This document shows positions 7,893 to 15,880 of a stretch of 59,251 bases of DNA, piece after piece (the stretch's first letter is position 1; every line of letters begins with the position of its first letter). The translations under genes were made by a program, and so were the position numbers. The notes under the pieces were generated by a model. It was not told the DNA's origin. It made no database searches and worked only from the letters and a program-made list of their open reading frames with translations. The stretch lies in assembly GCA_003170295.1 (NCBI GenBank), contig PNAJ01000045.1, positions 26,740-85,990 of the forward strand, written 5' to 3'. This stretch comes from Bryobacterales bacterium. GTDB taxonomy: Bacteria > Acidobacteriota > Terriglobia > Bryobacterales > Bryobacteraceae.

Positions 7893-8972
7893 CTAATAGA
7901 CGCCCTCGACTACCGTTGTTTGGAATTTTCTAAAGGGGCGCACGTTGCGGACGCCGTCCCATGGGTACTTCTCGCAGGGTGGTTCGCGCTCGCACTCGTC
8001 CCGTTCTAAAAATCGCGGCATGAAGAATTCTTTGGTGAGTGTCGTGAGCCTTACACGACCGGTCTGGCCATAACCGACCAGCTTCGTCGGCTGGTCTGGA
8101 TCGACGACCTCGATCATCGCGCGCGGGCTTGGAGGGTAGTAGATGACGGCGTAGTTGTCGGCGATATCGAAGGGTTTGTGGACGGCGAGGCCCATGAGCG
8201 TGTTGCCGTACGTGGGCGCGAAATAAATTTCGTCGCCGAGCAGTTCCTCCTTGGCGAAGCGGTGGAACTGCGGGGTCATCTCGGTGCCGCCGCAGAAGAT
8301 GCCTTTGATGCCGGCTTTGCGCAGATCGATTTTTTCGCACAGAGCCTCGAGCAGTTTAGGCGTGGTGAACATGCAGTGGATCTCGTGAGCCTTGAGAAGT
8401 GTGAGCGCCTGGTCGATGCAGTGCTGCTTATAGCGCTCGGCTTCCTGAATGTCGCCGCGTTTGATGAGCTTGATGACCCAGCGTGGGTCGAGGTCGACAC
8501 AGAAGCAAATGCCTCCGCGATGCTGCGCCAGATGCTCGACGGAGAGGCGGAGGCGGCGGGGGCCGCTGGGGCCGAGGTGCAACCAATCCACACCGCGCGG
8601 GAAGAACTCGTCGGGCAGAGTGTCGGAGAAGGCTTCGTAATCTATGCGGAAATCCTCGTGCGCAATGCGGGATTTAGGCACGCCGGTGGAGCCTCCGGTT
8701 TCGAACGTGAAGATCGGCTTGTTCGAGTACGCCTTCGGCACCCAGCGACGCACGGGCCCGCCGCGGAGCCACTCATCTTCGAAGAATCCAAAACGATCGA
8801 GATCCTGATACGTCTGAATGTCGCGGAGGGGATCGAAGTCGAGCGTCTTGGCTCGGTCGATCCAGAAAGGAGTCCCGGTCGCGGGATCGAAGTGCCACTG
8901 GACAACTTCGCGGGTCCACGTATCTAAATTGGTAACAGCCGCGGCGGAGGTGGGTTGTATAGTAGGAGTCAC
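7893..8972 (-). CDS. Short AMP-binding (phenylacetate-CoA ligase-like) adenylation enzyme
   Basis: 359 aa from a GTG start at 8972. The nucleotide-binding motif TFETGGSTGVPKS (residues 89-101) is the counterpart of the SSGTTGKP loop. Later FCGGTEMTPQFHRF, FAPTYGNT (A5-like) and GYGQTGRVRLTTLTKEFFMPRFLERDE (A7/A8-like) follow, matching COG1541/PaaK-type enzymes. It would activate a carboxylic acid as its adenylate. PaaK enzymes are about 430 aa with a C-terminal lid carrying a catalytic lysine; this chain stops about where that lid would begin. No carrier protein or CoA-pathway gene is adjacent. The start overlaps the upstream region of the divergent PQQ gene. The substrate is unknown. Confidence 0.75.
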   Translation of the reverse strand: MTPTIQPTSAAAVTNLDTWTREVVQWHFDPATGTPFWIDRAKTLDFDPLRDIQTYQDLDRFGFFEDEWLRGGPVRRWVPKAYSNKPIFTFETGGSTGVPKSRIAHEDFRIDYEAFSDTLPDEFFPRGVDWLHLGPSGPRRLRLSVEHLAQHRGGICFCVDLDPRWVIKLIKRGDIQEAERYKQHCIDQALTLLKAHEIHCMFTTPKLLEALCEKIDLRKAGIKGIFCGGTEMTPQFHRFAKEELLGDEIYFAPTYGNTLMGLAVHKPFDIADNYAVIYYPPSPRAMIEVVDPDQPTKLVGYGQTGRVRLTTLTKEFFMPRFLERDECEREPPCEKYPWDGVRNVRPFRKFQTTVVEGVY

Positions 8973-8978
8973 TGGTTT

Positions 8979-10394
8979 ATGAGGATTAGTTTACAAGTTT
9001 TCCTTGCGTCCATTGCTTTGATCCGGGGCATGGCGAGCGACTGGGATCGTTTCCGCGGACCCAACGGTTCGGGTGTGAACGAGGCGCACGGGCTGCCTGT
9101 CGAGTTCGGGGCCGAGAAAAATATGCGATGGCGCGTCGCGCTGCCACCCGGGCACTCGTCGCCGATTCTGGTGGGCGATCGAATTTTTCTGACGGCGTTC
9201 GAGGGCGAAAAGCTGCTGACTATTTCGCTCGATCGCGCGACGGGAAAGATCTTGTGGCGGCGCGAGGCGCCGCGAGCGCGGAAGGAAACGCTCGATAATC
9301 GCAACAGTCCCGCATCGCCGACGCCGGCGTCGGATGGCAAGAACATCTACGTGTTTTTTGGCGATTATGGGATGGTTTCTTACGGTTTCGACGGAAATGA
9401 ACGTTGGCATACGCCGCTGGGTCCGTTCACAAATGTGTATGGGATGGGCGCATCGCCGGTCGTCGTGGACGACAAGGTCGTGCTTGTCTGCGATCAATCG
9501 AGGGATTCGTTCATCGCAGCGTTTGGACTGGCTGACGGCAAGTTGCGATGGAAGACGGCGAGGCCGGAGGCGCTGAGCGGGCATTCGACGCCCGGCGTGA
9601 TTCGCGGTGTAGACGGAAAAGCGCTGATCGTCGCACCGGCGTCGTTTCGGATGGATGCGTACTCCGCGGAGACGGGAAAGAGCGTGTGGTGGATGCACGG
9701 GCTCGCGTCGGAAATGAAGAGCGTTCCGGTGATCGATGGCGACACGATCTATATCAACGGCTTCAATACGCCGGAAAACGATCCAGGCAAGCAGATCGCG
9801 GTCGCGCCTTTCGAGGAGGTGATAAAGAAGTACGATGCGAATGGCGACGGCAAGATTTCCAAGGACGAGGCGCCGGATCAGCGCACCAAAACGTATTTTC
9901 TATACATCGATTTGAATCAGGATGGCGTTCTTGACGCGTACGAATGGAAAATGTACGCGGCGGTGATGGGCGCGACCAATTCGTTGATGGCGGTGAAGGC
10001 GGGCTCGAGTGGCGATATCACAACGACCGGAGTACTGTGGCGATTCCACAAGTCGATTCCACAGTTGCCGTCGGTGGTTTTGTATCGCGGCGTTATTTAT
10101 ATGATTAACGATGGCGGGGTGCTGACAACGCTCGATTCAAAGACGGGCGAGGTATTTAAGCAGGCTCGCCTGCGCGGAGTTTCGGACCGGTATTTCGCGT
10201 CGCCAGTGGCGGCCGATGGCAAGGTGTTCATCGCGTCGCACAGCGGAGTGGTGGCGGTTTTGAAAGCGGGCGGGGATCAGGAAGTGCTGGCCGCGAACAA
10301 GTTGAATGAGGACATTTACGCGACACCGGCCATCGCGGATGGGCGGATTTACGTGCGGACGGTATCATTTTTATATTGCTTCGGCGAACAATGA
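8979..10394 (+). CDS. Secreted PQQ-type beta-propeller protein with two EF-hands
   Basis: 471 aa from the ATG at 8979; an upstream start at 8955 would overlap the divergent gene and spoil the signal peptide (MRISLQVFLASIALIRGMA). The chain is a series of PQQ/quinoprotein-like blades: DWDRFRGPNGSG, LLTISLDRATGKILWRREA, VSYGFDGNERWHTPLG, ADGKLRWKTARPE, LTTLDSKTGEVFKQARL. Between blades, at about residues 285-325, are two canonical calcium loops: DANGDGKISKDE and DLNQDGVLDAYE. Such BamB/quinoprotein-like proteins are periplasmic; whether a cofactor is bound cannot be told. The TGA overlaps the ATG of the esterase gene. Confidence 0.9.
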   Translation: MRISLQVFLASIALIRGMASDWDRFRGPNGSGVNEAHGLPVEFGAEKNMRWRVALPPGHSSPILVGDRIFLTAFEGEKLLTISLDRATGKILWRREAPRARKETLDNRNSPASPTPASDGKNIYVFFGDYGMVSYGFDGNERWHTPLGPFTNVYGMGASPVVVDDKVVLVCDQSRDSFIAAFGLADGKLRWKTARPEALSGHSTPGVIRGVDGKALIVAPASFRMDAYSAETGKSVWWMHGLASEMKSVPVIDGDTIYINGFNTPENDPGKQIAVAPFEEVIKKYDANGDGKISKDEAPDQRTKTYFLYIDLNQDGVLDAYEWKMYAAVMGATNSLMAVKAGSSGDITTTGVLWRFHKSIPQLPSVVLYRGVIYMINDGGVLTTLDSKTGEVFKQARLRGVSDRYFASPVAADGKVFIASHSGVVAVLKAGGDQEVLAANKLNEDIYATPAIADGRIYVRTVSFLYCFGEQ

Positions 10395-12208
10395 AGTTTC
10401 TGGCGTGTGTGATCGTGGCCGCGACCGCGGCGCGGGCGGCATCGGCTCCGACGGCAGCCGAGCGCGAACAGATCATGTCGCGCCTCGCGCTCTTAACGCG
10501 CGCCTTAGATGAGTTGCGAGCAAAGCACATCGATGATGCTCGGCTTGCAGACATCGAGGTCTATCACAAGGCGGCAACCTGGATTCTTCGATTCGAAGAA
10601 GAGTTTTTCACTCCGGCGTTTGTTCCCAATACTCTCAAGGTGCTCGACCACGGGCTGGCGCGGGCAGCAGATACCGATTTTTCCTGGGAATCGAAAAAGG
10701 GAAGAATCGTACGCGCGTATCGATCGAAAATCGATGGAAGCGTGCAGCCTTACGGGCTGATCATTCCCGAGTCGTACGATGGATCGAAGCCGGTGCGGCT
10801 CGATGTAGTGCTGCACGGACGCGGGGAACAACTTACGGAAGTGAGCTTCATTGCCGCGCACGAGAGCGACAAGCCTGTGGCACAGGATTTCATTACTCTC
10901 GACGTCTACGGACGTGGCAACAACGCGTATCGATGGGCGGGCGAAACCGACGTGTTCGAAGCGATCGAATCAGCGAAGGCTCGCTACAAGATCGACGAGA
11001 AAAAGATCGTGCTGCGAGGATTCTCGATGGGTGGAGCGGGCGCTTGGCACATCGGTCTGCACTATCCCGACAAGTGGGCGGCCGTCGAAGCGGGCGCGGG
11101 ATTCACGGAGACGAAGAAGTACGCAAAGCTCGGACCGATGGTCGGTTATCAGGAAGCGATGCTGCGGATTTACGACGCCGTCGAGTACGCGGCCAATGCG
11201 CAAATGGTGCCGACGGTGGGCTACGGAGGAGAGATCGATCCGCAGTTGCAGGCCAGTGCGAATATTCGCGAAAAGCTCGAAGCGGAGCATGTTGAGCCGC
11301 CGCAGATTTTATTTCTGGTGGGTCCAGGGACCGCGCACAAGTGGGAGCCAGGGAGTTTGGCGCAGTCGAACAAGTTTATCGATGCGGTGTTGTCGAAGCC
11401 TCGCAAGGAGCCGGATCACATTCACTTCGTGACGTACACGACGGCTTATCATCAGTGCTACTGGATTTCGATTGAGAGCGTGGAGAAGCAGTACAGCCGA
11501 GCAGAGGTGGATGCGGATCGCTGGGGCGATGAGATTCGCGTGACGACGAGAAACATTTCGCGTATCGCGATTGCCGGCGGCAAGCACGTTGTGATTGACG
11601 GGCAGAGTGTCGATCTGGCAAATTTTGGTCTGCTGATGAAGACGCCTGAGGGTTGGAGACGGGCGGGCAAAGCGGGTCGTTATAAAAAGCCGGGTTTGCA
11701 GGGGCCCGTGGACGACGCGTTTAAGGATGCGTTTCTGGTGGTGCGTCCAACGGGTAAGCCGGAGCATAAAGAAGCGGGCCAGTATGTGACCGACACGATG
11801 GAGCAGTTTCGCAAAGAGTGGGCGAAGTATATGCGCGGCGAAGTGCGGATAAAGGACGACAGGTCCGTGACGGACGATGACATCGACCGCTATCATCTGG
11901 TGCTGTTCGGTGATCTGCAAAGCAACAAATTGACGAAGCGACTCGCGCCATTGCTGATGCGGTCCTGGCCTGCGGCTCCGCTAGTGCCGGTGCTGATCGC
12001 GCCGAATCCGCTAAATCCGTCGCGTTACGTGGTGTTCAACAGCGGGCACACGTTTCACGAAGAAGAGTTCAAGGGCACGAATGCTCTTCTCTACCCGAGG
12101 CTCGGAGATTACGCCGTGATACATCCCACGCTGCGGCAGGTGGTGCGCGGTGGATTGTTCGATACGGAGTGGAGGCAGTTGTTGAGGCCGATGAATGTGA
12201 AGCCGTGA
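10391..12208 (+). CDS. Secreted alpha/beta-hydrolase (PHB-depolymerase/esterase-like) protein
   Basis: 605 aa from the ATG at 10391, overlapping the previous stop (ATGA). A signal peptide (MKFLACVIVAATAARAASA) is followed by a helical region and then an alpha/beta-hydrolase domain: oxyanion-hole region LDVVLHGRGEQ, nucleophile elbow GFSMGGAGAW (Ser about residue 214), a candidate catalytic His in GPGTAHKWEPG. The C-terminal third (from ~residue 350) contains a beta-rich part (RISRIAIAGGKHVVIDGQSVD) and a region resembling a second fold (VVLFGDLQSNKLTKRLAPLL). Coupling to the PQQ protein suggests shared action on an external substrate. The hydrolase fold is firm, the substrate unknown. Confidence 0.88.
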   Translation: MKFLACVIVAATAARAASAPTAAEREQIMSRLALLTRALDELRAKHIDDARLADIEVYHKAATWILRFEEEFFTPAFVPNTLKVLDHGLARAADTDFSWESKKGRIVRAYRSKIDGSVQPYGLIIPESYDGSKPVRLDVVLHGRGEQLTEVSFIAAHESDKPVAQDFITLDVYGRGNNAYRWAGETDVFEAIESAKARYKIDEKKIVLRGFSMGGAGAWHIGLHYPDKWAAVEAGAGFTETKKYAKLGPMVGYQEAMLRIYDAVEYAANAQMVPTVGYGGEIDPQLQASANIREKLEAEHVEPPQILFLVGPGTAHKWEPGSLAQSNKFIDAVLSKPRKEPDHIHFVTYTTAYHQCYWISIESVEKQYSRAEVDADRWGDEIRVTTRNISRIAIAGGKHVVIDGQSVDLANFGLLMKTPEGWRRAGKAGRYKKPGLQGPVDDAFKDAFLVVRPTGKPEHKEAGQYVTDTMEQFRKEWAKYMRGEVRIKDDRSVTDDDIDRYHLVLFGDLQSNKLTKRLAPLLMRSWPAAPLVPVLIAPNPLNPSRYVVFNSGHTFHEEEFKGTNALLYPRLGDYAVIHPTLRQVVRGGLFDTEWRQLLRPMNVKP

Positions 12209-12211
12209 ACG

Positions 12212-13036
12212 ATGATCACCGCCGACCGAGAACGCGACTTTTACGACCGCCAGTACACTCAGTTCCTGACCCTCCCAGATCATGCGCTACGTACCGATCG
12301 AAAGGTCCTGGAAGCGAACATCGAGATTCCCTCGAATCCTTTCTACGAACGACGGCTCCTATACCGCGCCACGATGCGAGCACTCGAATCCTCACCGGTG
12401 CGCGGGAAAACAATCCTCGACTACGGCTGCGGCCCTGCGGACTTCGGGCTCTGGCTCGCCACTGAGGGCGCTGATGTCACGCTACTCGATCTTTCGTCCG
12501 CGGCGATTGAAGTGGCATTGAAACGGGCGCAAGCATCGGGAGTCGTCGTTCGCGGCATCAGTGCCGACGCGAGCGAACTGCACATGCTAATCGATGGAGA
12601 ATTCGACATAGTGTTTGCGTGCGCCGCGCTGCACCATACCATGAAGTATCACGGCGCTATCGAAGAACTCGCGCGGATCATGAAGCCGGGGGCTAGGCTG
12701 GTGCTTTGCGAGACTTGGGGTGGGAATCCGCTCCTGAACGTTGCTCGCAAGCTTCGTGCTTTGGTCGCAGGCGAGGATGAGGAACAGGGCGAGGATATCA
12801 TCCTTTCGAAAAAAGAGCTAAAAGCGCTCGACCCATTCTTCACGGACGTGCGGACGGACACGATGAATCTATTCGCAATGGGTAAGCGAGTTCTGCGGGG
12901 GCGATTTGAAAAAAGCTGGGCCCGCGGGATTGTTGGTGCTTTGGAATCGGTGGATGCTGGGATTTTGTCTGTTTTTCCGCCGCTAAGCGATTGGTGCGGA
13001 GAGGCAGTGATTACGGCGCGACGAAAAGCCGACTGA
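12212..13036 (+). CDS. Class I SAM-dependent methyltransferase
   Basis: 274 aa. Motif I is ILDYGCGPADFGLWLA (about residues 68-83), the acidic residue ending beta 2 is in VTLLDLSS, motif II region FDIVFACAALHHTMKY and motif III region MKPGARLVLCETWGGNP. The ubiE/Methyltransf_11 type of fold acts on small molecules, lipids or quinones; the acceptor is not evident. The gene follows the esterase by 3 bp without a clear ribosome binding site, suggesting translational coupling. A perfect hairpin at 13027-13045 overlaps its stop codon. Confidence 0.9.
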   Translation: MITADRERDFYDRQYTQFLTLPDHALRTDRKVLEANIEIPSNPFYERRLLYRATMRALESSPVRGKTILDYGCGPADFGLWLATEGADVTLLDLSSAAIEVALKRAQASGVVVRGISADASELHMLIDGEFDIVFACAALHHTMKYHGAIEELARIMKPGARLVLCETWGGNPLLNVARKLRALVAGEDEEQGEDIILSKKELKALDPFFTDVRTDTMNLFAMGKRVLRGRFEKSWARGIVGALESVDAGILSVFPPLSDWCGEAVITARRKAD

Positions 13037-13045
13037 AAGTCGGCT
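13027..13045. repeat. Perfect hairpin at the convergent gene ends
   Basis: AGCCGACT (13027-13034), loop GAA, AGTCGGCT (13038-13045): an 8-bp perfect stem overlapping the methyltransferase stop and lying 30 bp from the stop of the convergent M28 peptidase gene. There is no T tract. It may serve as a two-way transcription barrier or be a REP-like unit. Confidence 0.55.
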
Positions 13046-13074
13046 GCCGGCTAAATAGCCCGCCCCACAAGTGT

Positions 13075-14457
13075 CTAAGGGTGCAGCTTCTTCGCTGCGT
13101 CCACGTACTTCTTCGCCTTTGGATTCGATTCATTCCATTTTGGCGGCGGAGCATCCGAGGCCACGTGAAGCAGTGCGAGCGCGATCGCGCGATCGACCTT
13201 CGCCATGTTCGCGTAGTCGACTTTTTCCCAGTGATCGGAAACCTTGTGGTAATCGGGATAATCGAACGCGACACAGAGCGTGTGCGCGGGGATGCCGACG
13301 TCGGCGAGGGCCTGATTATCGCTGCGGCCGAAGTAGGCGTCGCTCGCTTCCTCATTTTTGTAAACCTTCACGCCCACGATCTGCCCCGCGTCGGCGAGAA
13401 TTCCGGGGAGTTCGGAGAAATCAAAACCAGTGATGGATGCGGTGCCGATCTGCGCGCCGTCCGACGCATCCGTGCGGCCGATTTGCTCCAGATTGAGGTC
13501 GGCGACAGTTTTATCGAGAGGCACGATCGGATGGCGGCCGTAATAACGCGAGCCGACCAAGCCGCGCTCCTCTCCAAAAAAGGTCATGAAGAGAACGCTG
13601 CGCTTGGGATGTTCTTTGAGCGCCGCGATGGCGCTGGCAATCTCAACGACGGACACCGTTCCGCTGCCATCGTCATTCGCGCCGTTGAAGATTTTGTCGT
13701 CACCGGTGGCCCGAGTACCCAGGTGATCGTAATGCGCGGTGAGCAGTACGTACGTGTCGCTCAGTTCCGGATCGGAGCCGCGCAGCAGGCCAGCGACGTT
13801 GTGAACCTTCACCGGCCGATCAATGGACGCAGCCATGTGAACGCTGAGGCGCGCGTCTGGATTGTCCTTGAGAAAAGCGGCAAGCTCGGGCTTGTTCACA
13901 AGGCTGATCGCGCCCCTGCCAACACCGGCTTCAGGATCGCGTACCTGCGGTCCAGTGGGAATATTGCCACTCGAAGCGATGACCAGCGAAGCTTGGTCGA
14001 AGCTGCCGCGGCCGCGCCAATTCGCCACGAACACGACCTTGCCTCGCGTTTGCTCAGCCGGCGTGTTCTGATCGGCAACGATGACGGGAACATCGCGAAG
14101 ATTCAGTGCTGCTGCGGGAAGCAGGTAGGCTTCGCTCTTGTCGATGCGGATCGTCTTGCCGCCACCAGTCACGGTCATCTCGAAGCCATCCCAGTTAGGC
14201 TCGCGCTGAATCAGTGTCGCCGTTTGAAAATATCCGTCGTCACCGACGGGCTCAAGACCGGCGCGGCGAAATTGCGCTGCGATATATTCGGCGGCAAGAT
14301 CAAGGCCTCGTGAAGGCGTGGCGCGGCCTTCAAGAAGATCGGAGGCAATAAAAGAGAGATGCCCGCGCAGCGATTGCGCCGAGATATGATCCATGGTTGC
14401 CTGCATCTGCGGCGTCACGTCGGCCGACAGCAACAAGGCCAGCAACAGAGAGTACAT
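13075..14457 (-). CDS. Secreted M28-family zinc aminopeptidase
   Basis: 460 aa. A short signal peptide (MYSLLLALLLSADVTP) is followed by a helix, a PA-type insert (~residues 120-210, VIVADQNTPAEQTRGKVVFVANWRG) and the M28 catalytic domain. Zinc and catalytic residues are visible in order: His in TAHYDHLG, Asp in FNGANDDGSGT, Glu pair in TFFGEERGLVGS, Asp in NLEQIGRTD, His in DYHKVSDHWEKVDY. It removes N-terminal amino acids from peptides outside the cytoplasm. It ends 30 bp from the methyltransferase hairpin. The CCA-adding enzyme gene lies 9 bp upstream on the same strand. Confidence 0.95.
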   Translation of the reverse strand: MYSLLLALLLSADVTPQMQATMDHISAQSLRGHLSFIASDLLEGRATPSRGLDLAAEYIAAQFRRAGLEPVGDDGYFQTATLIQREPNWDGFEMTVTGGGKTIRIDKSEAYLLPAAALNLRDVPVIVADQNTPAEQTRGKVVFVANWRGRGSFDQASLVIASSGNIPTGPQVRDPEAGVGRGAISLVNKPELAAFLKDNPDARLSVHMAASIDRPVKVHNVAGLLRGSDPELSDTYVLLTAHYDHLGTRATGDDKIFNGANDDGSGTVSVVEIASAIAALKEHPKRSVLFMTFFGEERGLVGSRYYGRHPIVPLDKTVADLNLEQIGRTDASDGAQIGTASITGFDFSELPGILADAGQIVGVKVYKNEEASDAYFGRSDNQALADVGIPAHTLCVAFDYPDYHKVSDHWEKVDYANMAKVDRAIALALLHVASDAPPPKWNESNPKAKKYVDAAKKLHP

Positions 14458-14466
14458 CTGACGATT

Positions 14467-15861
14467 CTAGCGCGTGTTCATGAACTCGCCGAGCCATTTA
14501 AGCGCTTCCCCCTCCGTTGAAAACGCACCGTCGGTCTGCGCTTCATAAGCCGCGCGCGTGATCTCGCCGATGTGCGGGCCCGGCTGATTGTCGAAATACG
14601 GCAACACATGCCTTCCGAGGATCAACGCACTCTGCGGCTTCGTCGCGACGGCCTGCGCCGCGGCCATATCACGAATGCGCACGGCCGAGTCAGGCAACTC
14701 CGCGGGAAGCGGAGGGCGGCCGGAATGATCTGCTTCAATGAGACGGATGAGCTGCGTAATGTTCGCGGGCGCAAGGCGGAGCGCGAGACGGCGCACGGTC
14801 CGCGGCGTGACGTCGTTACGAAGGCTCGAATGCGCAAGATGGTTTTCTACCAGCGGAACAACTTGATCGACAATTGCCGGCTTGATGCCGATGCGTTCGA
14901 GAAATGCGCGAGCGAGCGGCCCGCCGGCCCCTTCGTGACCATGAGCGGTCCAGCGCAGAACGCCGTTGCGTTCGCGCAGAGCGGTAGTCCCAGCCTTCGC
15001 TAAATCGTGCGTAAGCGCGGAAAAGACCAACACGGCGCGTTCATCTCCTTCAAGCGAATCGCGCTCAGCAATTCGAGCAGCCGCATCGACGACGAGCATG
15101 GTGTGGATGCCAACGTCGCCTTCGGGGTGCCACTCAGAGTCCTGCGGAACATTGAGAATGTTCTCGATTTCAGGAAAGTGAACGATCCATCCGGTTGCGA
15201 CCAAATACTCGGCAATGCGGCCGGGACGCCGGCTCTTGATTGCCCACTTCATGAATTCTTCGGCGACACGTTCCTGCGCGATGGTCGAGTACTCGTGTGC
15301 GATGGCGCGGCATTGTTCCGCGGTCGCTTGGTCGATGGTCAAGTCGAAGCGGCAGGCGAATTGCATGCCTCTCAGAGCCCGCAGAGGATCTTCGCGAAAC
15401 GCGTCGCTGGTGGCGCGGAGCACACGGTTTCGCAGATCGTCGCGCCCGCCGAAAAAATCGAGAAGCTGGTTGGCGACAGGATCGAACGCCATCGCGTTAA
15501 TCGTGAAGTCGCGGCGGCTGGCGGCCTCCTTCGGAGTAATATCCGGATCGAACGTGGCCAGAAAATCGCGATGCGCACGGCCAATTTTGCTATCGCGGCG
15601 AGGCAAACTGAAATCGTACACCCGGCCTCCCGTCACGGTGAGTTTCACGACGCCGAAGCTCTGGCCGACTAGATCGATGCGGCCGTAATACGCCAGCAGT
15701 TCCGCGAGACCATCGAACGAGACGCCGTAGACTTCGACGTCGAAGTCCTTCGGTTCGAGCCCCAGCAGGTCATCGCGCACCGCACCGCCCGCGATCAGCG
15801 CGCGAAATCCAGCAGCATCGAGAGCCCGGATGATGCGGTCAAGCTCGGGCGGCAGAGTCAT
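14467..15861 (-). CDS. cca: CCA tRNA nucleotidyltransferase / poly(A)-polymerase-like enzyme with HD domain
   Basis: 464 aa. The class II nucleotidyltransferase head is clear: ALIAGGAVRDDLLGLEPKDFDVEVYG with the GG and DxD-type acidic pair (about residues 22-47), then RRDFTINAMAFDP, LLDFFGGRDDLRNRVLRA and DPLRALRGMQFACRF, the template-binding helices. An HD domain follows (FSALTHDLAKAGTT around residue 290; further His in GHEGAGG and ENHLAHSS). It adds or repairs the 3' CCA of tRNA. PcnB-like polyadenylation activity cannot be excluded by eye. It sits between peptidase genes with 9 and 19 bp gaps. Confidence 0.9.
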   Translation of the reverse strand: MTLPPELDRIIRALDAAGFRALIAGGAVRDDLLGLEPKDFDVEVYGVSFDGLAELLAYYGRIDLVGQSFGVVKLTVTGGRVYDFSLPRRDSKIGRAHRDFLATFDPDITPKEAASRRDFTINAMAFDPVANQLLDFFGGRDDLRNRVLRATSDAFREDPLRALRGMQFACRFDLTIDQATAEQCRAIAHEYSTIAQERVAEEFMKWAIKSRRPGRIAEYLVATGWIVHFPEIENILNVPQDSEWHPEGDVGIHTMLVVDAAARIAERDSLEGDERAVLVFSALTHDLAKAGTTALRERNGVLRWTAHGHEGAGGPLARAFLERIGIKPAIVDQVVPLVENHLAHSSLRNDVTPRTVRRLALRLAPANITQLIRLIEADHSGRPPLPAELPDSAVRIRDMAAAQAVATKPQSALILGRHVLPYFDNQPGPHIGEITRAAYEAQTDGAFSTEGEALKWLGEFMNTR

Positions 15862-15880
15862 CTATTCGTTCGGACGCTTG

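Noticed and set aside
12991..14313. 440-aa reading frame opposite the M28 peptidase
   Set aside because: The peptidase has a leader and all zinc ligands; the opposite frame has none.
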